A stretch of DNA of 64,000 nt from Betaproteobacteria bacterium (lineage in GTDB: Bacteria > Pseudomonadota > Gammaproteobacteria > Burkholderiales > Burkholderiaceae_A), in assembly GCA_016868305.1 (NCBI GenBank), contig VGHK01000002.1, positions 24,147 through 88,146 of the forward strand, written 5' to 3'. The position numbers and the translations under genes were made by a program. Below, piece after piece: positions 9,501 to 24,494 of this stretch; position 1 is the first letter of the stretch, and each line of letters starts with the position of its first letter. The notes beneath the pieces were generated by a model. That model was not told where the DNA came from and ran no database searches. It was given only the letters and a program-made list of their open reading frames with translations.

Positions 9501-10133
9501 TTAAGAGGGAGAGGACTGCTGTGGAGAAACGGGGGAGCGACCGGGGGCTGCGGCTACAGGCGGAACCGTACCCATAGAGACCACATACTTCAATGCGGCA
9601 TCCACGCCGATCGACAGGGGCAGGACATCGGTCTTGGGCACCATCAGAAAAAATCCAGAGGTGGGATTGGGCGTGGTAGGCACATAAATGCTGACCGACG
9701 GTGCACTGAGCAGTGCGGCGATCTCCTGGCTTGGGCTACCGGTAACAAAGGCAATCGTCCAGGCGCCGGAGCGCGGATACTGCACCAGCACGGCCTGGCG
9801 AAAGGCCTGGCCATTGGGTGCCAGGATGGTATCACTGACCTGCTTGACCGACGAATAGATGGAACGAACCAACGGAATGCGCGCAAGCAGGGCCTCCCAG
9901 GCATCTACCAGACGCCTTCCAAGCAAATTCGCGGCAAAGAATCCCGTGATTAGCACCACCAGCAGCACCACCAGCACCCCGAAGCCCGGTATCTCACGCC
10001 CGAAAAGCGCCTGCGGCTGAAAATGCGGGGGCAGGATCTGGTCGAGGGTGCTCACCACCGTAGTGATCACCCAATAAGTAACAGATAGGGGCACCCAGAT
10101 CAGTAATCCCGCAACAAAGAATCGCTTGAGCAT
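9501..10133 (-). CDS. DUF502 family membrane protein
   Basis: This is a 210-residue protein with two N-terminal membrane segments, at about residues 5-25 and 48-70, followed by a soluble domain. [13 protein letters not shown] and the segment containing [12 protein letters not shown] are hallmarks of DUF502. The family lacks an assigned biochemical role. It lies between fmdB and aspS as in other Burkholderiales, 11 bases upstream of the aspS start. AAGGGG upstream of the ATG is a good ribosome site. A C-terminal Pro/Ser-rich tail of about 20 residues is probably disordered. Confidence 0.87.
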   Translation of the reverse strand: MLKRFFVAGLLIWVPLSVTYWVITTVVSTLDQILPPHFQPQALFGREIPGFGVLVVLLVVLITGFFAANLLGRRLVDAWEALLARIPLVRSIYSSVKQVSDTILAPNGQAFRQAVLVQYPRSGAWTIAFVTGSPSQEIAALLSAPSVSIYVPTTPNPTSGFFLMVPKTDVLPLSIGVDAALKYVVSMGTVPPVAAAPGRSPVSPQQSSPS

Positions 10134-10193
10134 GATGAGGGCCCCTTGTAGTTACCTGAAGCTTGCCGGACGCTTGGCTGAGGCTCGCCGCGA

Positions 10194-10595
10194 TCAGGCA
10201 GCCTTGGCCGAGGCAGTGCCCGAACCGGCAGCAGGAGTTACCGGCGCTGCTGCAGGGCTTGGCGTTGCAGTGGGCGCGGACGGTGAAGCGGCACTACCAG
10301 TGTCGCCGGTGGTGCCAGTAGCGGCCCCTGAGGCGGGGGCGTCAGCCGCAGGCTTGGACTCCGAAGCGCTTGTTTCTGCCGCACCTGCCCCAGCATCGGA
10401 TGGTTTTTTCTGGCCCTCGCGAAAATCGGTGACATACCAGCCAGACCCCTTTAGGACAAATCCCGGGGCGGTGAGCTGCTTGGAAAATTGCGGCTGCCCG
10501 CAGCTTGGGCAGTCGGTAAGCGGGGCATCGGAGAGCTTTTGCAGCACGTCTTTCTTAAACCCACAGGCCCCGCAGGCGTAGGCATAAATTGGCAT
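10194..10595 (-). CDS. FmdB-like zinc ribbon protein
   Basis: This is a 133-residue protein whose first 70 residues are an FmdB/CxxC zinc ribbon with C8, C11, C29 and C32 as metal ligands. PGFVLKGSGWYVTDF follows, which is characteristic of the family. The last 60 or so residues are almost only Ala, Pro, Ser, Gly and Thr and are likely disordered, making the protein longer than the common 90-110 residue form. Function is unproven; the name is historical from a formamidase operon regulator. A GAGG sequence precedes the ATG. The gene is separated from ssb by an intrinsic terminator, so it likely begins the fmdB-DUF502-aspS transcript. Confidence 0.88.
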   Translation of the reverse strand: MPIYAYACGACGFKKDVLQKLSDAPLTDCPSCGQPQFSKQLTAPGFVLKGSGWYVTDFREGQKKPSDAGAGAAETSASESKPAADAPASGAATGTTGDTGSAASPSAPTATPSPAAAPVTPAAGSGTASAKAA

Positions 10596-10656
10596 GGTGA
10601 CCTCGTTAGAAGAGTGAATGTAGGCAAACTCACCATTCTAGGCCTTTCGCAGGCAC

Positions 10657-10688
10657 AAAAAAAGCCCGGGGATGCGCATTCCCCGGGC
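10657..10688 (-). terminator. Intrinsic terminator downstream of ssb
   Basis: On the minus strand a perfect 9-bp GC-rich stem (10664-10672 pairs with 10680-10688) encloses a 7-base loop and is followed by seven Ts. It lies 86 bases past the ssb stop and before fmdB, both on the minus strand, so it should end the ssb transcript. Confidence 0.92.
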
Positions 10689-10773
10689 CCTTGGCCCATG
10701 AACCATTGCGCCTGGCGGCGCAGTGGTGGTACGCCGAGCGCCCGTTGCCGTTCTGCCGCCGGGCAGCTACTGG

Positions 10774-11247
10774 CTAGAACGGGATATCGTCATCAAGATC
10801 ATCGAACCCCCCTGCCTTGGCGGGCGACCGGGCGGCTGAGCCTGCGGCTGGGGGTGCACTGGCAGCCGAGCCTCCGGCAGCCTCCTCAGGTGGGCCTCCC
10901 GCTGCGGACCCCTCCCTTCCGCCCAGAAGCTGCATCTGGTCGGCAACGATCTCGGTGGTGTAACGCTCCTGACCGGACTGATCCTGCCACTTACGGGTGC
11001 GCAGACGCCCTTCCACATACACTGGACGGCCCTTTTTCAGGTACTCGCTGGCGATTTCAGCCAGACGACCAAAGAACACTACCCGATGCCATTCGGTGTC
11101 CTCCTTCATGTCGCCAGAGGCCTTGTCTTTATAGCGCGAGGTTGTCGCGATTGAGACATTGGCGATTGCCGCGCCGTCGGCCGCGTACCGCACCTCTGGG
11201 TCACGCCCGAGGTTACCCAGCAAAATGACCTTATTTACCGATGCCAT
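10774..11247 (-). CDS. ssb: Single-stranded DNA-binding protein
   Basis: This is a 157-residue SSB. The N-terminal OB-fold (residues 1-110) starts [22 protein letters not shown] Gly/Ala/Ser-rich flexible linker follows, then the acidic tip DDDIPF that binds partner repair and replication proteins. It coats single-stranded DNA as a tetramer during replication, recombination and repair. The strong AGGAGAGAG sequence just upstream is a ribosome site. It lies downstream of the MFS gene on the same strand and is closed by its own terminator. Pairing with the divergent uvrA nearby is typical of Proteobacteria. Confidence 0.97.
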   Translation of the reverse strand: MASVNKVILLGNLGRDPEVRYAADGAAIANVSIATTSRYKDKASGDMKEDTEWHRVVFFGRLAEIASEYLKKGRPVYVEGRLRTRKWQDQSGQERYTTEIVADQMQLLGGREGSAAGGPPEEAAGGSAASAPPAAGSAARSPAKAGGFDDLDDDIPF

Positions 11248-11303
11248 GAAACTCTCTCCTTTAGGTTTGGGGCGCTCAGGCTATCTCCACCCTGGGCAGC
11301 AGA

Positions 11304-12548
11304 CTACCGGTCGATTGGCGGAGCACCCGTCGCGGTTATCGGACCGACAGATGCCGGGGGGCTCCGAAGGCCGATTTCACGAAGTCCAGTTGCCATCATG
11401 CCCCAAAACAGCAACACTGCAAGACAGGCAACAAAGATGCCGTCTACGCCGTAAGAACGGACCGCCAGACCACCGACCAGCCCGCCAAGAAAGAGGCCCA
11501 GCGACTGGCTGGTGTTGTAGATGCCGAGCGCAAGGCCCCGCTGGGCGGCGGGCGCGACCCGAGACACCCAGGAAGGCAAAAGGGCCTCTAACAGATTAAA
11601 CCCGGTGAAGAAGGCCCAGATACCCAAAAGCCAGAGCCAAAAGACTGCCCCGGCCGACAGAAAGATTCCCATGGTGACCAGCAAAAAGGCGATTGCCCCA
11701 AGGAACACCGGCCGAAACCGGCCCTGCCTTTCCGCCCAGAAAATCGCAGGAACAATCGACAGAAACGCCAGTGCCAGCAGCGGCAGGTAGACGATCCAAT
11801 GGTCTGCCAAGGCCATGCCCAGGCCATCGAGCGCAAAAGGAATCGCCACAAACATGGCAGTCTGAATGGCCATAAGACAGAAGATCCCCAGGTTGAGCCT
11901 AGCGAGTTGCGAATCCCGCAGCAGAGACTGCCAGTTGCGAAGGGCGGGGGTCTCAACAGCACTGGCGCTAGATACGGGCGGGTCGGGCATTCTCCAGACT
12001 GCGAAGGCGGCAAGAAAAGCCAATATGCCCGTCAGAGAAAAAAGCCCCGCCAGGCCTGCAAGGCCAAAAATGGGCGGGGCAATCACCAGCGAGACCGCAA
12101 ACGACAGGCCTATGGAGGCACCAACAAGGGCCATCGCCCGGGCGCGCACCTCTTCACGGGTAAGGTCGGCGAGAAAGGCACTGACTGCCGCGGATACTGC
12201 CCCCGCACCCTGCAAGGCCCGGGCAAAGATAAGCCAGTACAGGTCTTCTGCCACGGCCGCCAGCAGACTTCCCCCCGCAAAGACCAGCAGTCCAAAGACG
12301 ATCACGGGCTTGCGGCCCCAGCGATCAGAGGCCAGACCGAAGGGGATCTGTAAAAACGCCTGGGTCAGCCCATAGATGCCCATGGCCAGGCCAATGAGTG
12401 CGGCGTCCTCGCCACCAGGAAGGTCACGGGCACCGAGTGCAAGCACCGGCAGAACCAGGAACAGCCCCAGCATACGCAGGCCATAGACGCTGGCTAGCGA
12501 GAGGCTAACGCGACGTTCCTGGGGGGTGAAGGCCACTCGATCTGACAT
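11304..12548 (-). CDS. Major facilitator superfamily transporter (drug-efflux-like)
   Basis: This is a 414-residue inner-membrane protein with about 12 hydrophobic segments. The MFS motif A after helix 2 reads [16 protein letters not shown], and [21 protein letters not shown] in helix 4 resembles the proton-antiport drug exporter class. In Burkholderiales an MFS gene in this position, between ssb and uvrA, is common. The start (MSDRVAF) is 44 bases from the divergent uvrA ATG, so the two promoters must overlap the short gap or the coding starts. The substrate cannot be deduced. Confidence 0.9.
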   Translation of the reverse strand: MSDRVAFTPQERRVSLSLASVYGLRMLGLFLVLPVLALGARDLPGGEDAALIGLAMGIYGLTQAFLQIPFGLASDRWGRKPVIVFGLLVFAGGSLLAAVAEDLYWLIFARALQGAGAVSAAVSAFLADLTREEVRARAMALVGASIGLSFAVSLVIAPPIFGLAGLAGLFSLTGILAFLAAFAVWRMPDPPVSSASAVETPALRNWQSLLRDSQLARLNLGIFCLMAIQTAMFVAIPFALDGLGMALADHWIVYLPLLALAFLSIVPAIFWAERQGRFRPVFLGAIAFLLVTMGIFLSAGAVFWLWLLGIWAFFTGFNLLEALLPSWVSRVAPAAQRGLALGIYNTSQSLGLFLGGLVGGLAVRSYGVDGIFVACLAVLLFWGMMATGLREIGLRSPPASVGPITATGAPPIDR

Positions 12549-12592
12549 CGCTCGCTATAGTAGTAGATTGGCCTGAACCCACGAGACGGACT

Positions 12593-15466
12593 ATGTCGGA
12601 ACATGGATGGATTCGGGTGCGCGGCGCGCGCACCCACAACCTGAAGAGCATCAGCCTCGATATCCCGCGCAACAGCCTTGTTGTGGTTACCGGCCTGTCA
12701 GGTTCCGGAAAGTCTTCGCTCGCCTTCGATACCCTATATGCCGAGGGCCAACGGCGTTATGTCGAGTCGCTGTCTGCCTATGCCAGGCAGTTTCTCTCGC
12801 TCATGGCCAAGCCCGATGTCGACCTCATAGAGGGGCTTTCCCCGGCAATTGCGATTGAGCAGAAATCCGGTAGCCATAACCCGCGGTCCACAGTGGGCAC
12901 CGTTACCGAGATCTCCGACTATCTGCGGCTTTTATTCGCGCGTGCGGGGGTTCCCCATTGCCCGAACCATCCCCAGCATCGACTGGAATCGCAGAGCCTG
13001 GCGCAAATGGTCGATAGCCTGCTCGCCTTGCCAGAGGGCACCAGGCTTACGGTCATGGCGCCCGTGATCAGCAGACGCAAGGGCGAGCACCGGGAGATGA
13101 TTGACGGCCTGCGTGCCCAAGGCTTTGTGCGCGGCCGCCTGCAGACAGAGTCGCAGCCGCCCCAGGATCTGGAGATCGATCAGATTGCCGGGCTGGACCC
13201 CCATCAGCACCATAGCCTGGATGTCATCGTGGACCGCATCAAGGTACGTCCGGACGCTACGCAACGGCTTGCCGAATCCCTGGAGGCGGCCCTGCGGCTT
13301 GGGCAAGACCAGGCGATTGTCTCGATCGCGCAGGCCAATGCGCCTGCAGTGGACCGCGGGCTATCGATGCGCTACGCCTGCCCCGACTGCGGGTTTTCGC
13401 TGCGCAGCCTCGAGCCCAATATGTTCTCCTTTAACTCACCGGCCGGCGCCTGCCCCGAATGCGATGGGCTGGGAACCCAATCGTTCTTTGATCCTGGGCT
13501 GGTGGTGCAGTTTCCGCACCTGTCTCTGGCTGCAGGCGCCATCGCTGGCTGGGACCCGCGCAACAGTTTTGCCTGGGCCATGATCGAGAGCCTGGCTACC
13601 TGCCTGGATTTCGACCCGGCAGCCGCCTTTGACTCGCTGCCGACCGCCACGCAGCAGACCTTGCTGTATGGATCGGGAGAACAGGTCTTGAGCCTGCGCA
13701 TGCCCACAGACCGGGGCAAGACCATCGTGCGGCGGCAGCCCTTTGAGGGAATCCTGCCGAACCTGGAGAGACGGTGGCGCGAGACAGATTCCCCCGCAGT
13801 CCGCGAGGAGCTCTCACGGTTCCGACGACAACGAGAATGCCCCGCATGTCAGGGGTCGCGACTACGACCGGAGGCCAGGGCCGTGCGGCTCGGCGCCCCA
13901 GGGCATTCGGTAAGCCTGCCGGAGTTGTCCCGGCTTAGCCTAGGCAGCCTGCACGACCGGCTCGATACGCTTGAGCTCACCGGTTTTCGCCACGCGGTGG
14001 GTGAGCGTCTGCTCTCCGAGGTCCGGTCACGGCTGGGTTTTCTGATCAATGTCGGGCTTCGCTACTTAAGCCTTGAGCGGGCAGCCATGAGCCTGTCTGG
14101 CGGCGAGGCGCAACGAATTCGTCTTGCAAGCCAGATCGGCGCGGGGCTCACCGGGGTGCTCTATGTTCTGGACGAACCCTCTATTGGTCTGCATCCCCGA
14201 GACAATAACCGCCTGCTCGATACCCTGCGCCATCTGCGCGATCTGGGCAATTCGGTGGTCATGGTGGAGCACGACGAAGAGGCGATTCGATCGGCCGATC
14301 ATGTGATCGACCTCGGCCCTGGGGCAGGCGTGCATGGGGGAGAAGTCGTCGGACAGGGCAGGCCAGAGGCGCTGCTGCGCCAGACAGGATCGCTGACCGC
14401 AGACTACCTTTCGGGCAGACGAAGGATCTCTGCCCCATCCGGTCGCAAGCCTGCCACAGACCGATGGCTTCGGGTGCTTGGTGCAAGCGGGCACAACCTG
14501 AAAGACGTTGACCTCGCCCTGCCCTGTGGCCTGATCACCTGTGTCACGGGAGTTTCTGGCAGCGGTAAATCCACCCTCATTAACGACACCCTGGTGGCCG
14601 CCGCCAGCCAACTCCTGCATCGGTCTCAGGCCGAGCCAGCAGCCCATAAGGCCATCGAGGGGCTTGGGTATTTCGACCGCATCATCAATGTGGACCAGAG
14701 CCCGATTGGCCGAACGCCACGCAGTAACCCGGCCACCTATACCGGGCTCTTTGCCCCGATCCGCGAGCTCTTCGCAGGCGCAACCATGGCCCGCGAGCGT
14801 GGCTACGACGCAGGGCGGTTTTCCTTCAATACCCGGGGAGGACGCTGCGAGTCTTGTCAGGGGGATGGCCTGGTGAAGGTGGAGATGCACTTTCTGCCTG
14901 ACCTGTATGTGCCCTGCGATGTCTGCCAGGGGCTACGCTATAACCGCGAGACGCTTGACGTACGTTATCGTGGAAAGACCATCGCCGATGTCCTTGGCCT
15001 CACGATTGAAGAGGCCCACGATTTTTTTGCAGCGGTGCCCGCCGTGGCCCGCAGGCTGCAGACTCTATTGGATGTGGGGCTGGGCTATGTAAAACTCGGT
15101 CAGAGCGCAACCACGCTCTCAGGCGGTGAGGCCCAGCGGGTAAAACTCGCCTGCGAGCTCGCCAAACGCGACACCGGAAAGACTCTATACGTGTTGGATG
15201 AACCGACCACTGGGCTACATTTTCATGATGTTGACCTGCTGCTGCAGGTGCTCTTTCGGCTGCGCGATGCCGGCAATACGATTGTGATTATTGAGCACAA
15301 TCTGGATGTCATTCAGACCGCCGACTGGATTGTGGATCTTGGGCCCGAAGGCGGCCAAGAGGGTGGCGAGATTCTAGTAGCTGGCCCCCCAGAAACCGTT
15401 GCAGAGTGCGCCGCAAGCCATACGGGCCGCTATTTAAAGTCGCTGCTCACCCGGCCGAGCACCTGA
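12593..15466 (+). CDS. uvrA: UvrABC excinuclease subunit A
   Basis: This is a 957-residue nucleotide-excision repair damage sensor with two ABC ATPase modules. Module 1 has Walker [10 protein letters not shown], signature [12 protein letters not shown] and Walker [13 protein letters not shown]. Module 2 has [21 protein letters not shown] and [12 protein letters not shown]. Zinc-binding CPDC...CPEC and CESC...CDVC pairs are both intact. Length is normal. I found no clear LexA box in the 44-base gap to the divergent MFS gene. Its last 37 bases overlap the 3' end of the convergent histidine phosphatase gene. Confidence 0.98.
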   Translation: MSEHGWIRVRGARTHNLKSISLDIPRNSLVVVTGLSGSGKSSLAFDTLYAEGQRRYVESLSAYARQFLSLMAKPDVDLIEGLSPAIAIEQKSGSHNPRSTVGTVTEISDYLRLLFARAGVPHCPNHPQHRLESQSLAQMVDSLLALPEGTRLTVMAPVISRRKGEHREMIDGLRAQGFVRGRLQTESQPPQDLEIDQIAGLDPHQHHSLDVIVDRIKVRPDATQRLAESLEAALRLGQDQAIVSIAQANAPAVDRGLSMRYACPDCGFSLRSLEPNMFSFNSPAGACPECDGLGTQSFFDPGLVVQFPHLSLAAGAIAGWDPRNSFAWAMIESLATCLDFDPAAAFDSLPTATQQTLLYGSGEQVLSLRMPTDRGKTIVRRQPFEGILPNLERRWRETDSPAVREELSRFRRQRECPACQGSRLRPEARAVRLGAPGHSVSLPELSRLSLGSLHDRLDTLELTGFRHAVGERLLSEVRSRLGFLINVGLRYLSLERAAMSLSGGEAQRIRLASQIGAGLTGVLYVLDEPSIGLHPRDNNRLLDTLRHLRDLGNSVVMVEHDEEAIRSADHVIDLGPGAGVHGGEVVGQGRPEALLRQTGSLTADYLSGRRRISAPSGRKPATDRWLRVLGASGHNLKDVDLALPCGLITCVTGVSGSGKSTLINDTLVAAASQLLHRSQAEPAAHKAIEGLGYFDRIINVDQSPIGRTPRSNPATYTGLFAPIRELFAGATMARERGYDAGRFSFNTRGGRCESCQGDGLVKVEMHFLPDLYVPCDVCQGLRYNRETLDVRYRGKTIADVLGLTIEEAHDFFAAVPAVARRLQTLLDVGLGYVKLGQSATTLSGGEAQRVKLACELAKRDTGKTLYVLDEPTTGLHFHDVDLLLQVLFRLRDAGNTIVIIEHNLDVIQTADWIVDLGPEGGQEGGEILVAGPPETVAECAASHTGRYLKSLLTRPST

Positions 15467-16161
15467 AGCCTTCCGGCCGCATCCGGGCGGGTGAGCAGGA
15501 GCTCTCCCATAGACAGGGTTTGCCCGGTAAGCGCCGAAACCACTACCTGGTGGCTCACCCAGACCTCAAATCCCGTTGCCCGTTGGGCCCCGTCCCGCGG
15601 GGGCGGCTGCGCAAAGCCAGACCCTTGGTCCTTCAGAAATGATTGGATCTGCGCCTGCTGGGCCTGGGAATCACCACGGCCCTGAAAGGTGGAATTCAAG
15701 GCCGGCCAAGGTGTGATTGGCACTGCCTTGGCAAAGGCCTCTTTGGCGGTATCGAGGCATCGGCACCACAGGCTTGACCGCACGGCGGCAGGCACTAGGC
15801 CACGGGTGATAAACCATGACCCCATGCGCCGCGACTGCGCCCGCCCCTCGGCGGAGAGGTTGCGCTGGGTCGCGCAGTCTTCAAGTCGAAAGCCCGGCGG
15901 GTCGCCGATACCCGAGACCGTCTCGGCATGCCGTACGAGAATAACCAGGCCGTGGGCATTCTCAGACCGAAGAAGAGCCTCGAGATTTTGCAGGCTTAGT
16001 CGGTCTTGGGCGTAGGCTGCACCGAAGCCCCCATGACCGCCGAGACTGGCCGATGTGCCAATACCAGCAAGACCAATAAGACCAAAAAGAAATACAAGAC
16101 CAACAAGGCCAAAAACGCCCTCGCGCGCAACAAGAGCGACTCTCAGAAGCGCGGCGGTCAT
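15430..16161 (-). CDS. Secreted histidine phosphatase family protein
   Basis: This is a 243-residue protein with an unusually long N-terminal hydrophobic leader (residues 5-51, Gly/Leu/Val-rich) ending in AYA, a plausible signal peptidase site. [10 protein letters not shown] then places the catalytic RHAE at residues 77-80. The second-half histidine motif is [13 protein letters not shown]. The RHG-type catalytic core is therefore complete, and the protein is likely periplasmic. Substrate is unknown. The leader is encoded by a low-complexity stretch with repeated AAGACCA-like units on the plus strand. The coding region overlaps uvrA tail-to-tail by 37 bases, and its start is close to gltD. Confidence 0.85.
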   Translation of the reverse strand: MTAALLRVALVAREGVFGLVGLVFLFGLIGLAGIGTSASLGGHGGFGAAYAQDRLSLQNLEALLRSENAHGLVILVRHAETVSGIGDPPGFRLEDCATQRNLSAEGRAQSRRMGSWFITRGLVPAAVRSSLWCRCLDTAKEAFAKAVPITPWPALNSTFQGRGDSQAQQAQIQSFLKDQGSGFAQPPPRDGAQRATGFEVWVSHQVVVSALTGQTLSMGELLLTRPDAAGRLQVLGRVSSDFK

Positions 16162-16172
16162 GCTACGCGTAA

Positions 16173-17639
16173 CTACCGGGGTAGCTGAGAGGCACCCATG
16201 AGAAATGCATCAACCGACCTTGCGGCCTGACGGCCCTCACGAATTGCCCATACCACCAAAGACTGCCCGCGCCGCATATCGCCTGCGGCAAAGACCTTGG
16301 GCACATTGGTGTAGTACGACTTCTCGCCTTCGGTGGCGGACTTGGCATTGCCGCGATTGTCTTTGTCTACACCGAAGGCCTCAATCACCGAGCCGACCGG
16401 AGAGACAAAGCCCATGGCTAGAAGCACCAGGTCTGCTGGCAGAATCTTCTCGGTGCCGGGCACCTCTTGCATCTTGCCGTCCCTCCATTCCACATGGACA
16501 GACTTCAGGCCCGTAAGTCGCCCCTTATCCCCCAGAAACTCTTTAGTGGCAATCGCAAACTCGCGGGTGCAGCCCTCTTCGTGGCTTGAGGAGGTACGCA
16601 GCTTGGTGGGCCAATAGGGCCAGACCATGGGCTTATCCTCATGCTCAGGCGGCATGGGCAGAAGCTCAAACTGGGTGACGCTCTTGGCCCCATGACGATT
16701 GCTCGTGCCCACGCAGTCTGAGCCCGTGTCGCCACCGCCAATGACGATGACATGCTTGCCATCGGCGCGAATCTGCTGCGGCAGCGCATCGCCCGCATTG
16801 ACCTTATTCTGCTGCGGCAGAAACTCCATTGCGAAGTGCACACCTTGCAGGTCGCGGCCTGGCACCGGCAGATCGCGTGGCTGCTCGGAGCCCCCAGCCA
16901 AGAGCACGGCATCGAAGTCTTTCTTGAGTCGCTCGGGCGAGACTGTTTCTTTGGCCCAGTTGGTGACCTTGGTGTCGGAAGGGAGGCTTGCCACGAGCAC
17001 ACTGGTGCGGAAGGTGACCCCTTCAGCCTGCATCTGGGCCACACGACGGTCAATATGGGTTTTTTCCATTTTGAAGTCGGGAATGCCATAGCGCAGCAGG
17101 CCCCCAATACGGTCGTTCTTTTCAAAAACCGTGACCTCATGGCCCGCCCTCGCGAGTTGCTGGGCAGCTGCTAGGCCCGCGGGGCCCGAGCCCACGACAG
17201 CCACCTTCTTACCGGTCTTATGCGCGGGCAACTGCGGCCCTACCCAGCCCTCTTTCCAGCCCCGGTCGATGATGGCGTGCTCAATCGACTTGATGCCCAC
17301 GGCATCGTCATTGAAGTTTAGTGTGCAGGCCGCCTCACAGGGGGCCGGGCAGATCCGGCCCGTGAACTCTGGAAAGTTGTTGGTAGAGTGCAGGGTATCG
17401 AGCGCTGCCTTCCATTGGTTCTTGTAGACCAGGTCATTGAAGTCGGGAATGATGTTGTTCACCGGGCAGCCGTTGTTACAAAACGGAATGCCACAGTCCA
17501 TGCAGCGCGCCGCCTGCTTGTTGGCCTGGTCTTCGGCGAGTCCAATGACAAACTCTTTGTAGTGTTTCACACGACTCTGCGCGGGCTCGTAGCCCTCTTC
17601 GATGCGCTCGAGCTCTAAAAATCCAGTGGCCTTTCCCAT
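16173..17639 (-). CDS. gltD: Glutamate synthase small (beta) subunit
   Basis: This is a 488-residue FAD- and NADPH-dependent subunit that feeds electrons to GltB for glutamate synthesis from glutamine and 2-oxoglutarate. [14 protein letters not shown], together with the later CPAPCEAAC, supplies cysteines for iron-sulfur clusters. [14 protein letters not shown] binds FAD and [15 protein letters not shown] binds NADPH. A longer in-frame reading to 17804 lies inside gltB. The ATG at 17639 is preceded by AAGGAAAG and gives the standard MGKATGFLE start. It follows gltB by 26 bases in one operon. Confidence 0.97.
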   Translation of the reverse strand: MGKATGFLELERIEEGYEPAQSRVKHYKEFVIGLAEDQANKQAARCMDCGIPFCNNGCPVNNIIPDFNDLVYKNQWKAALDTLHSTNNFPEFTGRICPAPCEAACTLNFNDDAVGIKSIEHAIIDRGWKEGWVGPQLPAHKTGKKVAVVGSGPAGLAAAQQLARAGHEVTVFEKNDRIGGLLRYGIPDFKMEKTHIDRRVAQMQAEGVTFRTSVLVASLPSDTKVTNWAKETVSPERLKKDFDAVLLAGGSEQPRDLPVPGRDLQGVHFAMEFLPQQNKVNAGDALPQQIRADGKHVIVIGGGDTGSDCVGTSNRHGAKSVTQFELLPMPPEHEDKPMVWPYWPTKLRTSSSHEEGCTREFAIATKEFLGDKGRLTGLKSVHVEWRDGKMQEVPGTEKILPADLVLLAMGFVSPVGSVIEAFGVDKDNRGNAKSATEGEKSYYTNVPKVFAAGDMRRGQSLVVWAIREGRQAARSVDAFLMGASQLPR

Positions 17640-17665
17640 ACTCTTTCCTTCTCTATAAATAGTGT

Positions 17666-22447
<4,782 letters not shown>

Positions 22448-22552
22448 GGCCGGGCTCCGAGACAGAAAGGCATAAAGGGGCCTTATTATGCGGAACCCTG
22501 CCTTTTTACAGAAGTCAAAGTAGGCGTTTTTGCCCCAAAAATACTAGCTAAT

Positions 22553-22609
22553 AAATAGGGTCAGATTAGATTATTTTCGCCTCAATGCGAGGCATTTCTA
22601 AAAATAGGG
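22553..22609. repeat. Direct repeats AAATAGGG flanking a small hairpin, next to the RAYT-like gene
   Basis: Two copies of AAATAGGG (22553-22560 and 22602-22609) flank a hairpin GCCTC-AATGC-GAGGC (22579-22593) in an AT-rich gap. The first copy continues as TCAGATTAGATTATT and the second as ACGCAGAACATACGTC. Sequences of this kind are, from memory, often found beside genes for REP-associated tyrosine transposases. The gene's 3' end is 26 bases away. The same gap (22448-22634) must also hold the gltB promoter. Confidence 0.55.
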
Positions 22610-22634
22610 ACGCAGAACATACGTCTTCCCGTGC

Positions 22635-23339
22635 TCAGCCCATCTCTGCCTTTCGGGGGCGTCCGCGCGGTCGCCGATTCCAGGCCTGACGCTCATCATC
22701 GGTCAGGCCAGACCAGGTTGCAGCAGACAAGACCGGGCGCCCCTGCGAGAGCCCCAGGTACATCGCCTCCAAAAGATCAGGGCCTATAGGGCGCTCAGCC
22801 AGTTCTGCATAGGCCGCCTCGCGCTCAAAGGGAGTGTTGCCCAAGAGCCAATAGCTCTCAAGAGCCCGGTAGGCTCCGGGGCTCGGCGCCGGTCGCAAGC
22901 CCCGGAGTACCCCAGCACTTGACCAGAGCCAGTCTGCGGGCTTGGCACAAAGGCCTTGCCGGATCGGAAGAGATTCCACCCACTGGGCCACAGAGATGCC
23001 GTAGGCCCCACTGTCGAGCCAGTAGCTACGATAGCGGCCTTCCCAGGGAGAACCCGAGCGTCGCCAGCGCTGGTTAAAGCTGCGGGCATAGCGACGGCCC
23101 ACCTGCTGCATGACACTGGAGAGTGCGTCGGGCCGCTGCGGGGTAACCAGCCAGTGGGCCTCACGGTCCACCACCGACCAGGCATGGACCCAGAGGCCCC
23201 GGCCAAGCGCGGCCTGCATAAAGGCCACGATGTAGTCGTTACGGTCTTGTGCATCAAGACAGAAGGGGCTGCCCGACTGACCGCGTTGGCAGAGGTGGTA
23301 ACAGCGACCGGCCTGAGCCGAACGAGCACGACGGGGCAT
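22635..23339 (-). CDS. REP-associated tyrosine transposase-like protein (RAYT), altered HUH motif
   Basis: This is a 234-residue protein of the IS200/Y1-transposase-like superfamily. The N-terminal RAGRCYHLCQRGQSG replaces the common YHVTxRGN-type motif, and the tyrosine region reads RRYARSFNQRW followed by SPWEGRYRSYWLD. The expected HUH metal motif in the segment before LVTP reads EAH rather than HxH, so one metal ligand is changed. The C-terminus is Arg-rich (RRPRGRPRKAEMG, AT-hook-like). It lacks insertion-sequence ends. The position between aroB and gltB looks stable rather than a fresh insertion. It may be a domesticated or inactive relative. Confidence 0.78.
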   Translation of the reverse strand: MPRRARSAQAGRCYHLCQRGQSGSPFCLDAQDRNDYIVAFMQAALGRGLWVHAWSVVDREAHWLVTPQRPDALSSVMQQVGRRYARSFNQRWRRSGSPWEGRYRSYWLDSGAYGISVAQWVESLPIRQGLCAKPADWLWSSAGVLRGLRPAPSPGAYRALESYWLLGNTPFEREAAYAELAERPIGPDLLEAMYLGLSQGRPVLSAATWSGLTDDERQAWNRRPRGRPRKAEMG

Positions 23340-23372
23340 AGAAGACCTAGGAAGTCCTGGCGGGCCGAATCA

Positions 23373-24494
23373 CTAGTGCGCCGCTGCCCCGGTGAGGGCC
23401 CGAATCGTCTCGCCCACCGTATCGGGGCCCACGGGCTTGAGCTCCGATCGGCCAAGGCCCTGCAGCAGCACATACCGGATCTCACCGGACTGGGCCTTCT
23501 TGTCATGGGCCATGGCAGCAAGATACTTCTGAGCAGGCCAACCCGGCGGCCGCGTAGGCAGCCCTGCCCGGCCAACCAGATCCACAAGCCGCGCACGGTC
23601 TTGCACCGAGAGCTGTCCCAGCCGAACCGAGAGGTCTGCAGCCAAGACCATTCCACACCCCACCGCCTCACCATGCAGCCAGGTGCCAAACCCCAGGCCG
23701 GCCTCAATCGCATGCCCAAAGGTATGCCCGAAGTTCAGCATGGCACGCAGGCCCGCCTCACGCTCGTCAGCGGCCACCACCTCGGCCTTAATCTGGCAGG
23801 AACGCTCTATAGCATAGGCCAGGGCCTCGGTCTCGCGCGCCATGAGTCGGTCTATTGAAGACTCCAGCCAGTCGAAAAAAGCGCGGTCGAGCGCGGCGCC
23901 ATACTTGATGACCTCAGCCAGACCCGCGGAAAACTCTCGGTTGGGAAGGCTGGCCAGAACATCGAGATCGATGAGCACGGCCTGGGGCTGGTAAAACGCT
24001 CCAATCATGTTTTTACCAAGGGGATGGTTAATCGCTGTCTTTCCCCCGACTGAGGAGTCCACCTGGGACAGGAGCGTGGTTGGCACCTGCAAAAAGGGCA
24101 CGCCGCGCTGATAGCAGGCCGCGGCAAAGCCAACCATATCGCCCACAACACCCCCGCCCAGGGCAATCAACAACGACTTGCGTTCGATGTGGTGGGCAAT
24201 CAAGCTATCCATGATCTGCATGAAGCTATCGACGTTCTTAAACGCCTCCCCATCAGGCAGCACAATCTCAAGGGGCAGGACCCCAAGCTCACCAAGTACC
24301 GCACGCACAGTGGCCAGGTACAACGGTCCCACCCGGTCATTGGTGACCACGGCCACCTGCCCCGGGGATACAAACGGCTGCCATGCCGCGACGCTGCCGA
24401 TAAGACCCGTACCAATCAAAATCGGATAGCTACGATCTTCTAGAGAGACCTCTAGGCGATGCAGAATCCGCGCGGGTGTATGCGGCTTATTCAT
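23373..24494 (-). CDS. aroB: 3-dehydroquinate synthase
   Basis: This is a 373-residue second enzyme of the shikimate pathway. It uses NAD and a divalent metal to make 3-dehydroquinate. GGGVVGDMVGFAAACYQRG is the NAD-binding helix region. TTLLSQVDSSVGGKTAIN is the active-site segment, and NFGHTFGHAIE carries metal-binding histidines. I chose the ATG at 24494, which overlaps the aroK stop as ATGAATAA, over an upstream in-frame ATG at 24542 inside aroK. aroK and aroB are translationally coupled, as commonly seen. Confidence 0.97.
   Translation of the reverse strand: MNKPHTPARILHRLEVSLEDRSYPILIGTGLIGSVAAWQPFVSPGQVAVVTNDRVGPLYLATVRAVLGELGVLPLEIVLPDGEAFKNVDSFMQIMDSLIAHHIERKSLLIALGGGVVGDMVGFAAACYQRGVPFLQVPTTLLSQVDSSVGGKTAINHPLGKNMIGAFYQPQAVLIDLDVLASLPNREFSAGLAEVIKYGAALDRAFFDWLESSIDRLMARETEALAYAIERSCQIKAEVVAADEREAGLRAMLNFGHTFGHAIEAGLGFGTWLHGEAVGCGMVLAADLSVRLGQLSVQDRARLVDLVGRAGLPTRPPGWPAQKYLAAMAHDKKAQSGEIRYVLLQGLGRSELKPVGPDTVGETIRALTGAAAH

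Noticed and set aside
12549..12592. LexA (SOS) box upstream of uvrA
   Set aside because: No CTG-N10-CAG-type dyad is visible in the gap or adjacent bases.
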